A stretch of DNA of 7,390 bases, from contig JASHSN010000515.1 in the NCBI GenBank assembly GCA_030038695.1, positions 1 through 7,390 on the forward strand, written 5' to 3'. Below, piece after piece: positions 1 through 5,128 of this stretch; the stretch's first letter is position 1; each line of letters starts with the position of its first letter. The notes below the pieces were generated by a model. It saw only the letters and a list, made by a program, of their open reading frames with translations. It did not search any database and was not told the DNA's origin. Position numbers and translations under genes: made by a program. This stretch comes from Nitrososphaeraceae archaeon (GTDB taxonomy: Archaea; Thermoproteota; Nitrososphaeria; Nitrososphaerales; Nitrososphaeraceae).

Positions 1-583
1 TTGATTTTAGGATTTGCCAACCTATTTGCTGACGGCTTTGCTATGGCTATTGGAAATTATCTGGCGGGCAAAACAAGAATAGAATATATTGAAAAACAGA
101 GAAGGAAAGAAGAAAGAGAAATTGAAAATCTAGCAGAACAAGAAAAGCAAGAAATAAGAGATATCTATGCAAAGAAAGGCTTCAAAGACGAATTACTTGA
201 TAGAATTGTAAATGTCATCACATCAAGGAGAAAAGTGTGGATCGATACCATGATGAAAGAAGAACTAGGCCTAATAGAGGATAAGAATAAAAAGACCACG
301 AGATACTGCCATAACCACCTTTGTGGGATTTAACGCAATAGGCATAATTCCACTTATACCTTTCATGTTCTTGTATGCTTCAGGTCTTAAGGTTTTGATA
401 CAATATGCATTCATTTATTCAATAGTATTTACCGCAATCTCCTTTTTTTCAATAGGCCTTATAAAAGGAAAAGTTGTAGATAAACCCGTTTCGAGATCGG
501 GACTAAACACCTTGGGTCTTGGTGGGATTGCTGCTACTATAGCATACATAGTAGGTCATTTGCTAAGTGTCTCCGTAAAATAA
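1..583 (+). pseudogene. VIT1/CCC1-family iron/manganese transporter, 5' partial, frameshifted
   Basis: The gene enters from the left edge, so the TTG at base 1 is an internal Leu codon, not a start. The first segment (1-333) opens with the end of a membrane helix (GFANLFADGFAMAIGNYLA), then a long charged cytosolic stretch rich in Glu and Lys (EKQRRKEEREIEN, EKQEIRDIYAKKGF, MMKEELGL). This matches the metal-binding loop between helices 2 and 3 of VIT1/CCC1 proteins, which move Fe2+ or Mn2+ across a membrane. The remaining helices lie in another frame (about 293-583: TAITTFVGFNAIGIIPLIPF, then two more hydrophobic segments, ending LLSVSVK). The switch falls near the A5 run at 289-293; one base fewer there gives a continuous EDKNKRPRDTAITTFVGF. 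Read together it is a normal VIT protein lacking only its first helix region. It is either a real frameshift or a homopolymer sequencing error; the conserved sequence on both sides favours a recent event or an error. Confidence 0.85.
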
Positions 584-1230
584 TTTTTATCAATGAGCTT
601 GAGAGATTAGATATTAAATATAATATTGCATTAATCCCATTTTTCAATCAAAAACAAGATCTTCCAAGCTCAGTATTCGTAAATAAAATCAAGTCGTGCA
701 GGAGATGTGAAATTGTTTTACATGGCCTTTATTATGAAAATAGAAACGGACACTTTGATTTTCATAATGTAACAAAAGCAGCTGCAGAAGAAGAGATACG
801 TGCCGGTCTAGAAATATTTCATGAGATAGGCATAAAAACAAATGTGTTTATACCACCAGCTTGGAAGCTAAATGACAGCTCTATTAAGGTATTGGAGAAG
901 TTAGGATTCGGCCTAGTGGAAATGCAAGAGGAATTTTTACTACTTTCACATAAGCCATTTAAGAAAATAAAAGTTCCAAAGATTTCAAATTGGGACTCAA
1001 CCGGACATCCAGAAAAGAATATTCCAAATATTGTTAGAGATCGAAGACGTTTCAAACTTTTAGATAGACAAACAGAAATGATCAGAATCGCTATGCATCC
1101 CCGTGATCCGCACGAGGCATTAAAAGATCAAATAGACATGATATACGAATTAAAAGATCAAGGTTACACAATCGCATTGTATAAGGATCTTATCCCGAAA
1201 TTGGGAGAAGCTCCATATACAATTATCTGA
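584..1230 (+). pseudogene. Polysaccharide deacetylase-like (DUF2334/NodB-type) protein, N-terminus missing
   Basis: The frame is open from 484 to the TGA at 1228-1230, but recognisable sequence begins at about 592 (NELERLDIKYNIALIPFF), right after the transporter's stop. The pattern is of a DUF2334-type polysaccharide deacetylase: a strand ending ALIPFF, then EIVLHGLYYENRNGH with the metal-binding His region, an FIPPAWKLND loop, a WDSTG segment, and a late RIAMHPRDPH carrying the C-terminal catalytic-type His. These enzymes remove N- or O-acyl groups from sugars in envelope polymers. Missing is the start: no ATG, GTG or TTG occurs in frame between 484 and the GTG at 844, and the opening strand with the family's Asp pair is absent. 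Beginning at 844 would discard the His motif, so it is not a believable start. About 20-30 N-terminal codons appear deleted, leaving the remnant fused to the transporter's 3' end. The C-terminus looks natural. The family call is good; the exact substrate is unknown. Confidence 0.7.
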
Positions 1231-1264
1231 TAGAACAGGAACGGTCGATGAACCAACCATATCT

Positions 1265-1417
1265 TTATGGGATATCATTTGAACCAATTACAAACCCTGC
1301 GTTTGGAAGCTCCAATAAAACCGCGTTTGGCATCTCAAAATCGTGCCTGTCAGTAAAAGGCAGCATTTTCTCAAACTGCGCATCAACGGCCTTCCTATGT
1401 CTGGGGTATCGTTGCAT
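1265..1417 (-). pseudogene. Decayed N-terminal fragment of an alkyl/aryl-sulfatase
   Basis: The minus-strand ATG at 1415-1417 lies 12 bases past the cupin stop and opens a 50-codon frame (MQRYPRHRKAVDAQFEKMLP). It contains LPFTDRHDFEMP, resembling the conserved start of bacterial alkyl sulfatases of the metallo-beta-lactamase fold (LPFxDRQDFExAxRGFIA). The rest of that motif, RGFIGA, is present but one frame over (about 1321-1338), and LPNAGFVIGSND then returns to the first frame, so at least two small indels are needed. Downstream, KIWLVHRPFL in a third frame is a weak match to the next family segment. The remnant ends against the 3' end of the deacetylase, so the several-hundred-residue zinc hydrolase body is gone. 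Intact enzymes cleave sulfate esters such as alkyl sulfates. Its position after the cupin suggests both arrived together. The identification is from motif memory and is moderate. Confidence 0.5.
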
Positions 1418-1429
1418 CTTTAGGTTCTA

Positions 1430-1891
1430 TTAACTGACAAGCTCCTTACCAAGAGCCCAATCAGTCCCGAAGCCTTTACCAAGAGCCCGTTCAGCCCTTG
1501 ACCCGTATTGCTCGTCACTGACCTTTTCCATCCAGTCGACTGTCTTGCCGTCAAGCTGTTCCTGAATGGCGATATGAGTCATAGCTGTGGTCGCCGTGGC
1601 ACCATGCCAATGCTTCTCACCAGGGGGGAACCAGACCACGTCACCAGGATGAATTTCCTCTACATGGCCACTCCAGCGCTGTACTAGACCGCAACCAGCC
1701 GCCACAATCAGGGTCTGGCCTAGCGGATGGGTATGCCATGCAGTACGTGCTCCAGGCTCAAATGTGACACTGACGCCAACAGCTCGCGTTTGATCCTTTG
1801 CCTGGAACAGAGGGTCAATTCGCACAGTACCTGTGAAATACTCTGCAGATCCTTTGGTAGAAGGCTGTGAGCCGATTCGTTTGATATCCAT
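1430..1891 (-). CDS. Small cupin, Mn-dependent hydroxynitrile-lyase-like
   Basis: This intact 153-residue, single-domain beta-barrel cupin closely resembles the cupin subfamily of bacterial hydroxynitrile lyases (Granulicella tundricola type) and related small cupins. Shared segments are [10 protein letters not shown] (21-30), [20 protein letters not shown] (41-60), [20 protein letters not shown] (78-97) and MTHIAIQ (104-110). The metal ligands of that group, His53, His55, Gln59 and His94, are all present at the same numbering. Known members bind Mn2+ and cleave or form cyanohydrins; many relatives are uncharacterised, so a cyanohydrin substrate is only inferred. The ATG at 1891 gives the family's normal N-terminus. 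No clear Shine-Dalgarno or TATA box is seen upstream. Family members end near residue 130 (DEQY); here about 22 extra residues follow, made by a short duplication. G+C is far higher than in neighbours (33 of 60 in one sampled line), pointing to transfer from a bacterium. It is the only intact gene in the left half. Confidence 0.88.
   Translation of the reverse strand: MDIKRIGSQPSTKGSAEYFTGTVRIDPLFQAKDQTRAVGVSVTFEPGARTAWHTHPLGQTLIVAAGCGLVQRWSGHVEEIHPGDVVWFPPGEKHWHGATATTAMTHIAIQEQLDGKTVDWMEKVSDEQYGSRAERALGKGFGTDWALGKELVS
1446..1497 (-). repeat. Two-copy 30-bp tandem repeat at the cupin 3' end
   Basis: The 13-mer TTACCAAGAGCCC occurs at 1446-1458 and again at 1476-1488, exactly 30 bases apart, and the similarity continues to about 1467 and 1497 (TCAGTCC against TCAGCCC). 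On the coding (minus) strand this is a 10-codon duplication yielding ALGKGFG followed by ALGKELV. It accounts for much of the C-terminal extension of the cupin and keeps the frame. Confidence 0.75.
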
Positions 1892-2178
1892 GAGTCCATA
1901 TGATATGCAGCATGGGCTTTATCAGTTTGCCTACCTAAAACAAAACAATTTACCCCCCCTAAATCAAAATCAAAAGAACGGTTCTCCAGGTATAAATCAG
2001 GTTTCTTACTAATCTCGGAAGGGAACACTAAAACCGGGCCTAATCTACCAGGCCCCCATGCTCATCCCTTAGACCAACCCGTGCCTGGACCGGCTGGACG
2101 GGTGCCCGCAGAATGGCAATCGCTCCTTCACGAATAAAGTGGGACTTGGCATCTAATAAGAAGAGAGCAAGGTACTGA
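1892..2178. other. Non-coding stretch upstream of the cupin, moderately G+C-rich
   Basis: No gene is recognised here. A plus-strand frame is open from 1904 to the TAA at about 2136-2138, containing PGPHAHPLDQPVPGPAG, but it has no ATG start and I recognise no family. It could be a further remnant (possibly of the following esterase) or chance openness in G+C-rich DNA. A C7 run at 1952-1958 and a T-rich tract on the minus strand precede the cupin start; any cupin promoter must lie here, but none is evident. Confidence 0.4.
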
Positions 2179-2355
2179 ATACTCCTACTGATAAAAACTA
2201 CAACATTTCTGCACGGAGTCTGGGGACATTCCTCCGGAGGTTATGGTTCAATCGTGCTGGGCATGCGGCATCCACAAGTATTTCAGGCCTTAGTAAAGTG
2301 GATCATACATTTCCGGCTTCTTCTTATGCTGCTATTTTACTCAGGACCATATTAA
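2179..2355 (+). pseudogene. Esterase (alpha/beta hydrolase) fragment with nucleophile elbow
   Basis: One frame open from 2179 to the TAA at 2353-2355 includes LHGVWGHSSGGYGSIVLGMR (about 2209-2268) followed by HPQVFQAL. The GHSSGGYG segment is the Gly-x-Ser-x-Gly-Gly nucleophile elbow of the putative esterase family (esterase D / enterochelin-esterase-like), whose members typically read RGVWGKSSGGYGALVLGMRHPDVF. Beyond codon QAL the match is lost in this frame; a weak continuation (FFLCCYFTQDHIK, about 2315-2353) lies in another frame, suggesting an indel near 2290. The N-terminal half and the Asp/His part of the triad are not visible, so it cannot encode a working hydrolase. The elbow motif is strong, but the fragment is short. 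Confidence 0.6.
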
Positions 2356-2434
2356 GGATGACAAGTATCGAGGATAGAGTCCCTTCCTTACTGTGGCCTT
2401 CTTTTTTAAAAGGGAGACCAGTTCCATTTTTGTA

Positions 2435-2533
2435 ATGAGTCTCTTTCCGTATGAGGACGTACTTACCAAGGAAATTGAATCATGGAAAGGGTTTGCTGAT
2501 GGATTGCCTACTGAGGAGCAGATATGGTATTAA
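2435..2533 (+). pseudogene. Remnant of a small archaeal protein with an ESWKGF motif
   Basis: An ATG at 2435 opens a 32-codon frame reading SLFPYEDVLTKEIESWKGFA and then DGLPTEEQIWY before TAA. It resembles, from memory, the N-terminus of uncharacterised helical proteins common in thaumarchaea that carry a YEDVLxxEIxSWKxFxxALRxExR pattern and are considerably longer. The frame closes just where that helix would continue, and the last codons overlap the start of the GAPDH-like remnant in a different frame. It is most simply a truncated leftover; an independent micro-protein cannot be excluded. No function is known to me. Confidence 0.35.
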
Positions 2534-2691
2534 CTTTGAAAAAGGAGGTAAACAGAGAGGAAGTAAATAAAGTTTCTAAAAGATGCGTCTGAAGATGAAT
2601 TGAAAGGAATTATGGAATACACCGAGGAGCCCCTCGGCACGTACAGATTGTCAGTAGAAAACTTATCAAATAGATCGAATCTAAGCCATTG
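2521..2691 (+). pseudogene. C-terminal fragment of bacterial-type glyceraldehyde-3-phosphate dehydrogenase
   Basis: Frame 1 from 2521 reads DMVLTLKKEVNREEVNKV; frame 2 from about 2573 continues FLKDASEDELKGIMEYTEEP. Joined, this matches the catalytic domain of class I (bacterial) GAPDH, typically DLTVxLKKEVTVEEVNxxxK followed by AAEGELKGILGYTEEPLVSxD. One base must be skipped near 2572. After EEPL the similarity fades. The Rossmann domain and catalytic Cys are absent, so this is a small dead piece of a glycolytic enzyme. Archaea normally carry a different, class II GAPDH, so it is probably of bacterial origin. The frame-2 stop TGA (2690-2692) overlaps the ATG of the polyphosphate kinase as TGATG, which may be coincidence. 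Confidence 0.6.
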
Positions 2692-3517
2692 ATGACTAAA
2701 TTAAAAATGCATTTGCGACAAAAACTGCTCGTAACGCCAGGCAAAATAGCAACGATGAATTTAGGAGATTGGAGTCCCGACTATGACGCAGACGAGAAGA
2801 AAGAAAATGTAGACCACGAGTTGGCTCTTCTTTCTAGTCGAATGTCTGAATTACAATACAAACTCTTTGCGGATAATAGCCAATCGCTTATTATTATACT
2901 TCAAGGTGTTGATGCTTCAGGTAAAGATGGAACAATTCGTCATGTGATGGGCGCATTAAACCCCCAAAGCTGCTACGTAAAATCGTTTAAAGTTCCCTCG
3001 TCAGAAGATGTGTTGCATGATTATCTCTGGCGTGTTCATATGTCGATTCCACAGAAAGGTCAAATTGCCATATTTAATCGCTCTCATTACGAGGATGTCA
3101 TTGAGCCATCCGTTCATAATCTAGTCCCTAATAACGAAATACTTACGATATAGGCAAATCAATGATTTTGAGAGATACTTGTCGGAGAATCATGTAACAA
3201 TACTAAAATTCTTTTTGTATATCAGTGAAGCTGAACAGAAGAAAAGGCTTCAAGCTAGAATCGAAGATCCGTTAAAGCATTGGAAGATATCTGAAAGTGA
3301 TCTTCAAGACAGCACATACTGGGATAAGTATATGGCATCATATGAAAAAGCATTGACTAGATGTAGTACTCCGTGGGCGCCATGGTATGTTATCCCTTCA
3401 AATCTAAAGTGGTTCCGTAGCCGGGCTGTCGCCCAAATCATCGTCAATACATTGGAAAGAATGAAATTGAAATTTCCAGAACCTAAAATTGATGTCTCCA
3501 AGTTAGTTGTAGAATAA
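2692..3517 (+). pseudogene. ppk2: PPK2-family polyphosphate kinase, split by one frameshift
   Basis: PPK2 enzymes transfer phosphate between polyphosphate and nucleoside mono- or diphosphates. The first part (ATG at 2692, 153 codons to TAG at 3151) has the Walker A loop GVDASGKDG (residues 72-80), SFKVPSSED (98-106) and the Walker B-like block IFNRSHYEDV (127-136). The second part resumes in another frame at about 3146 (RYRQINDFERYL) with the lid region KKRLQARIEDPLKHWKISES, then STPWAPWYVIPSNLKW and a final helix, ending at 3515-3517. Together they make about 275 residues, the normal single-domain length, with all motifs kept. The switch lies between about 3128 and 3146; family spacing (VPKxVWxKRYxQIN) fits two missing bases best (for example AA before ACGA), though one extra base is also possible. 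It is either a very recent pseudogene or a sequencing error. The ATG at 2692 gives the expected N-terminus; no clear Shine-Dalgarno precedes it. Confidence 0.88.
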
Positions 3518-3527
3518 GTGGTAGAAT

Positions 3528-3540
3528 GAACCCAAGGTTC
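3528..3540 (+). terminator. Possible small hairpin after PPK2
   Basis: GAACC pairs with GGTTC around a CAA loop, 10 bases after the PPK2 stop, and a short T run (GATTTTGAT) follows. Its position suits an end-of-transcript signal, but archaeal termination relies mainly on T-rich tracts, and a 5-bp stem is common by chance. Confidence 0.25.
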
Positions 3541-3589
3541 TGTCGGATTTTGATAATCATATAACAGTTAGTAATAGCTGTAATAATAG

Positions 3590-3625
3590 GATCAGAAGAA
3601 CCGTTATCGTCACCTCATTCTGATC
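3590..3625. repeat. 8-bp perfect inverted repeat, 20-nt spacer
   Basis: GATCAGAA (3590-3597) is the exact reverse complement of TTCTGATC (3618-3625); allowing a one-base bulge, the stem extends by two pairs (GA with TC). As RNA it would form a hairpin with a loop of about 16-20 nt. Arms of this length and spacing are expected a few times by chance in a window this size. Confidence 0.35.
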
Positions 3626-3788
3626 ATTATATGGTGATATTCGCTTTTGAACCATAAGAATTATTTCACCCACGGGTTATTGTATCTGCTATCCACTAGA
3701 CTATTTACTTTTTGACACTAACGTGATGTTATTATCATCTCGGATATCTCTGAAGCGCAACAATTAAGTTAGTTTTATCTACCATGAA

Positions 3789-3796
3789 AATATAAG
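3789..3796 (+). promoter_or_regulatory. Probable TATA box of the cyclase gene
   Basis: AATATAAG begins 51 bases before the ATG. With the usual archaeal spacing of about 25 bases, transcription would start near 3820 and give a leader of roughly 20 nt. No Shine-Dalgarno is seen in that leader. Confidence 0.4.
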
Positions 3797-3839
3797 ACGC
3801 GACATAACAATTAATGCGGATGAGCCTCAATGTAGAATC

Positions 3840-4817
3840 ATGGGGGAAGAGACAGACGACAACTCAACAACAGAAGCCTACCAATTTCAGACTATATCAA
3901 ATTTGTATAATTCAGGAATTCCAAGTGAAGTAATCTCTTTCCAGCTAGATATTACAGAAGAAGAAGTCGAAAAGACTATAGAAAAAATTAAGAAAGAACA
4001 AGAGACTATAACGCCTAAAGCTGCTTCTTCTTTGGATTTGTTTTACCTAGATGCAGTTGTTAACATTGACATGGCTATCAAACAGGCACAGAATAACATG
4101 TGGAAAGCTTTGAAATCAGAGTTAACATTTGACATATCAATGGAAGAGACACATGGAATCCTAGAGATGTATGCTGGATCTAAAGTCACACTTGTAATTT
4201 TGCATATAGATTTAGTAGATTCAACCAAATTATCAATGACACTGCCAATAGACAGACTTACAAAGATAATTCAGGCATTTAGTAGAGAAATGTCTCTGAT
4301 AATAGAAGCGTACGGGGGATACGTCTTAAAATATATGGGAGATGCGATTTTAGCCTTCTTCCCTGTAAATATAGTAAATGATCCATATTTGCCGTGTATA
4401 AATGCAATAAATTGTGCAAGGTCTATGATAAAGGTGGTCCAGCATGGGATAAATCCGATTCTTGAACAATATGGTTACCCCGAAATGGGTGTACGTATAG
4501 GGATAGATGTTGGTGACCAGAACGCAATATTGCAGTATGGATGGGATATTAATAGGTTGAATGACAATGATAAACAAACTGCACAAATAGTAAAAAATCC
4601 GCATTATGACATTATAGGTTATACTGTAAATGTTGCGGTAAAAATGACGGGACTTGCAAAACCCAATCAAGTTGTTATTGGTCAGTTAGTATACGAGGCA
4701 TTGGATGAGAAACAAAAGTTAGCATTTCAAATCTTGAATGTTGGCACAGATGTCTGGAGCTATGTTAGCAGCAGGACCGGATCGATTTATAGTGTATATA
4801 CTGGTGTCTCATCATAG
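3840..4817 (+). CDS. Class III adenylate/guanylate cyclase-like protein with N-terminal HTH-like segment
   Basis: This 325-residue soluble protein has no signal peptide or membrane helix. Residues about 15-52 (TISNLYNSGIPSEVISFQLD, then ITEEEVEKTIEKIKKE) look like a helix-turn-helix or small helical sensor. A helical linker follows to about residue 110. The rest is a class III nucleotidyl cyclase catalytic domain, which makes cAMP or cGMP as a dimer. Metal-binding Asp124 (LHIDLVDSTKLS) and Asp168 (LKYMGDAILAFF) are present. Base-recognition residues Lys164 and Asp257 (HYDIIGYTVNV) are of the adenylate-cyclase type, so ATP is the likely substrate. Asn264 is in place, but the residue aligning with the transition-state Arg is Lys268 (VNVAVKM). 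The domain is otherwise near full length, including VRIGIDVG (218-225). It is transcribed alone, between two non-coding gaps. Such cyclases are, from memory, numerous in soil thaumarchaea; the partner signal is unknown. The family call is firm; catalytic activity is less so. Confidence 0.92.
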   Translation: MGEETDDNSTTEAYQFQTISNLYNSGIPSEVISFQLDITEEEVEKTIEKIKKEQETITPKAASSLDLFYLDAVVNIDMAIKQAQNNMWKALKSELTFDISMEETHGILEMYAGSKVTLVILHIDLVDSTKLSMTLPIDRLTKIIQAFSREMSLIIEAYGGYVLKYMGDAILAFFPVNIVNDPYLPCINAINCARSMIKVVQHGINPILEQYGYPEMGVRIGIDVGDQNAILQYGWDINRLNDNDKQTAQIVKNPHYDIIGYTVNVAVKMTGLAKPNQVVIGQLVYEALDEKQKLAFQILNVGTDVWSYVSSRTGSIYSVYTGVSS

Positions 4818-4833
4818 ATCAACTTACTACTAG

Positions 4834-4852
4834 GTATTGGTTTAACCAGTAC
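4834..4852. repeat. 19-bp near-perfect palindrome after the cyclase
   Basis: GTATTGGTT-T-AACCAGTAC has 9-base arms with a single mismatch (T opposite G) around one central base, starting 17 bases after the cyclase stop. The centre is too tight for an RNA hairpin, so a dyad-symmetric protein site is the likelier use if it is functional. About one such match is expected by chance in the window. A second inverted repeat, CGACA (4852-4856) with TGTCG (4870-4874), starts at its last base. Confidence 0.35.
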
Positions 4853-5060
4853 GACATTGTAAAGAAGAGTGTCGGATCCAAAAGATGAAATCTACCCAAG
4901 GTAGGAATTAAAACAAGATGTGCAAATAGTTGAAGGCCTTGATGATGAATTGACACTTCTAGCTTGCCTGTTAAATGTAGTATAACTCAAATCGATGTTA
5001 CATAATGAATTTTGCGTTATATCTCAATTTCAAGAACGTATTTAGTTATGTCAATAGAAT

Positions 5061-5075
5061 TGCTATATAATAGCA
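5061..5075 (+). promoter_or_regulatory. UspA TATA box inside an inverted repeat
   Basis: TGCTAT-ATA-ATAGCA is a perfect 6-bp inverted repeat enclosing the TATA-like CTATATAA (5063-5070). It lies about 60 bases before the UspA ATG, predicting a start near 5094-5096. Symmetry over a TATA box is compatible with a repressor competing with TBP, but may simply reflect the symmetry of A/T-rich sequence. Confidence 0.45.
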
Positions 5076-5083
5076 TGGGTTAA

Positions 5084-5106
5084 TAGGTTGCACATTCAAT
5101 AACCTA
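5084..5106 (+). promoter_or_regulatory. Inverted repeat around the predicted UspA transcription start
   Basis: TAGGTT (5084-5089) and AACCTA (5101-5106) are perfect complements separated by 11 bases and straddle the start site predicted from the TATA box. It could be an operator or, if transcription starts earlier, a leader hairpin. It is short enough to occur by chance. Confidence 0.3.
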
Positions 5107-5112
5107 AATAAA

Positions 5113-5118
5113 GTGAGG
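5113..5118 (+). promoter_or_regulatory. Shine-Dalgarno-like site of UspA
   Basis: GTGAGG sits 10 bases before the ATG at 5129 and can pair with the CCUCC region of an archaeal 16S 3' end. It is the clearest ribosome-binding site in the window and supports that start. Confidence 0.45.
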
Positions 5119-5128
5119 AAAGAATACC

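Larger units (their letters stand above)
3518..3839. other. Intergenic region between PPK2 and cyclase
   Basis: No coding stretch is recognised in these 322 bases. They hold a short hairpin just after the PPK2 stop (3528-3540, GAACC-CAA-GGTTC), a weak hairpin at 3565-3580, an 8-bp inverted repeat (3590-3625), and the probable cyclase promoter near the right end. A tRNA-like D-arm on the minus strand did not fold into a tRNA. Confidence 0.6.
4818..5128. other. Intergenic region between cyclase and UspA
   Basis: There is no recognised gene in these 311 bases. A short open stretch (about 4908-4981) reads LKQDVQIVEGLDDELTLLAC but has no start and matches nothing I know. The region contains a 19-bp near-palindrome just after the cyclase stop, a second short inverted repeat beside it, and the UspA promoter and leader at the right end. 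Confidence 0.6.

Noticed and set aside
1248..1433. Plus-strand open frame of 61 codons
   Set aside because: It is antisense to the sulfatase remnant, where conserved motifs lie on the minus strand; its residue content is not protein-like.
1720..2028. Minus-strand open frame overlapping the 5' part of the cupin in another frame
   Set aside because: It overlaps the convincing cupin frame and shows no recognisable motif.
1904..2138. Plus-strand open stretch with PGPHAHPLDQPVPGPAG
   Set aside because: It has no start codon and no family recognised; openness may come from local G+C richness.
3640..3712. Minus-strand stretch with tRNA-like D-arm (GTCTAGTGGATAGCAGA) and a GGTTCAAA further on
   Set aside because: Acceptor, anticodon and T stems do not pair in any register tried, so there is no tRNA.
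4350..4670. Minus-strand open frame inside the cyclase
   Set aside because: It is a shadow of a well-supported coding sequence with a low-complexity Ile/Tyr-rich translation.
4908..4981. Short open stretch reading LKQDVQIVEGLDDELTLLAC
   Set aside because: It has a stop just before it and no start codon, about 25 codons in all; not enough to call a gene or remnant.
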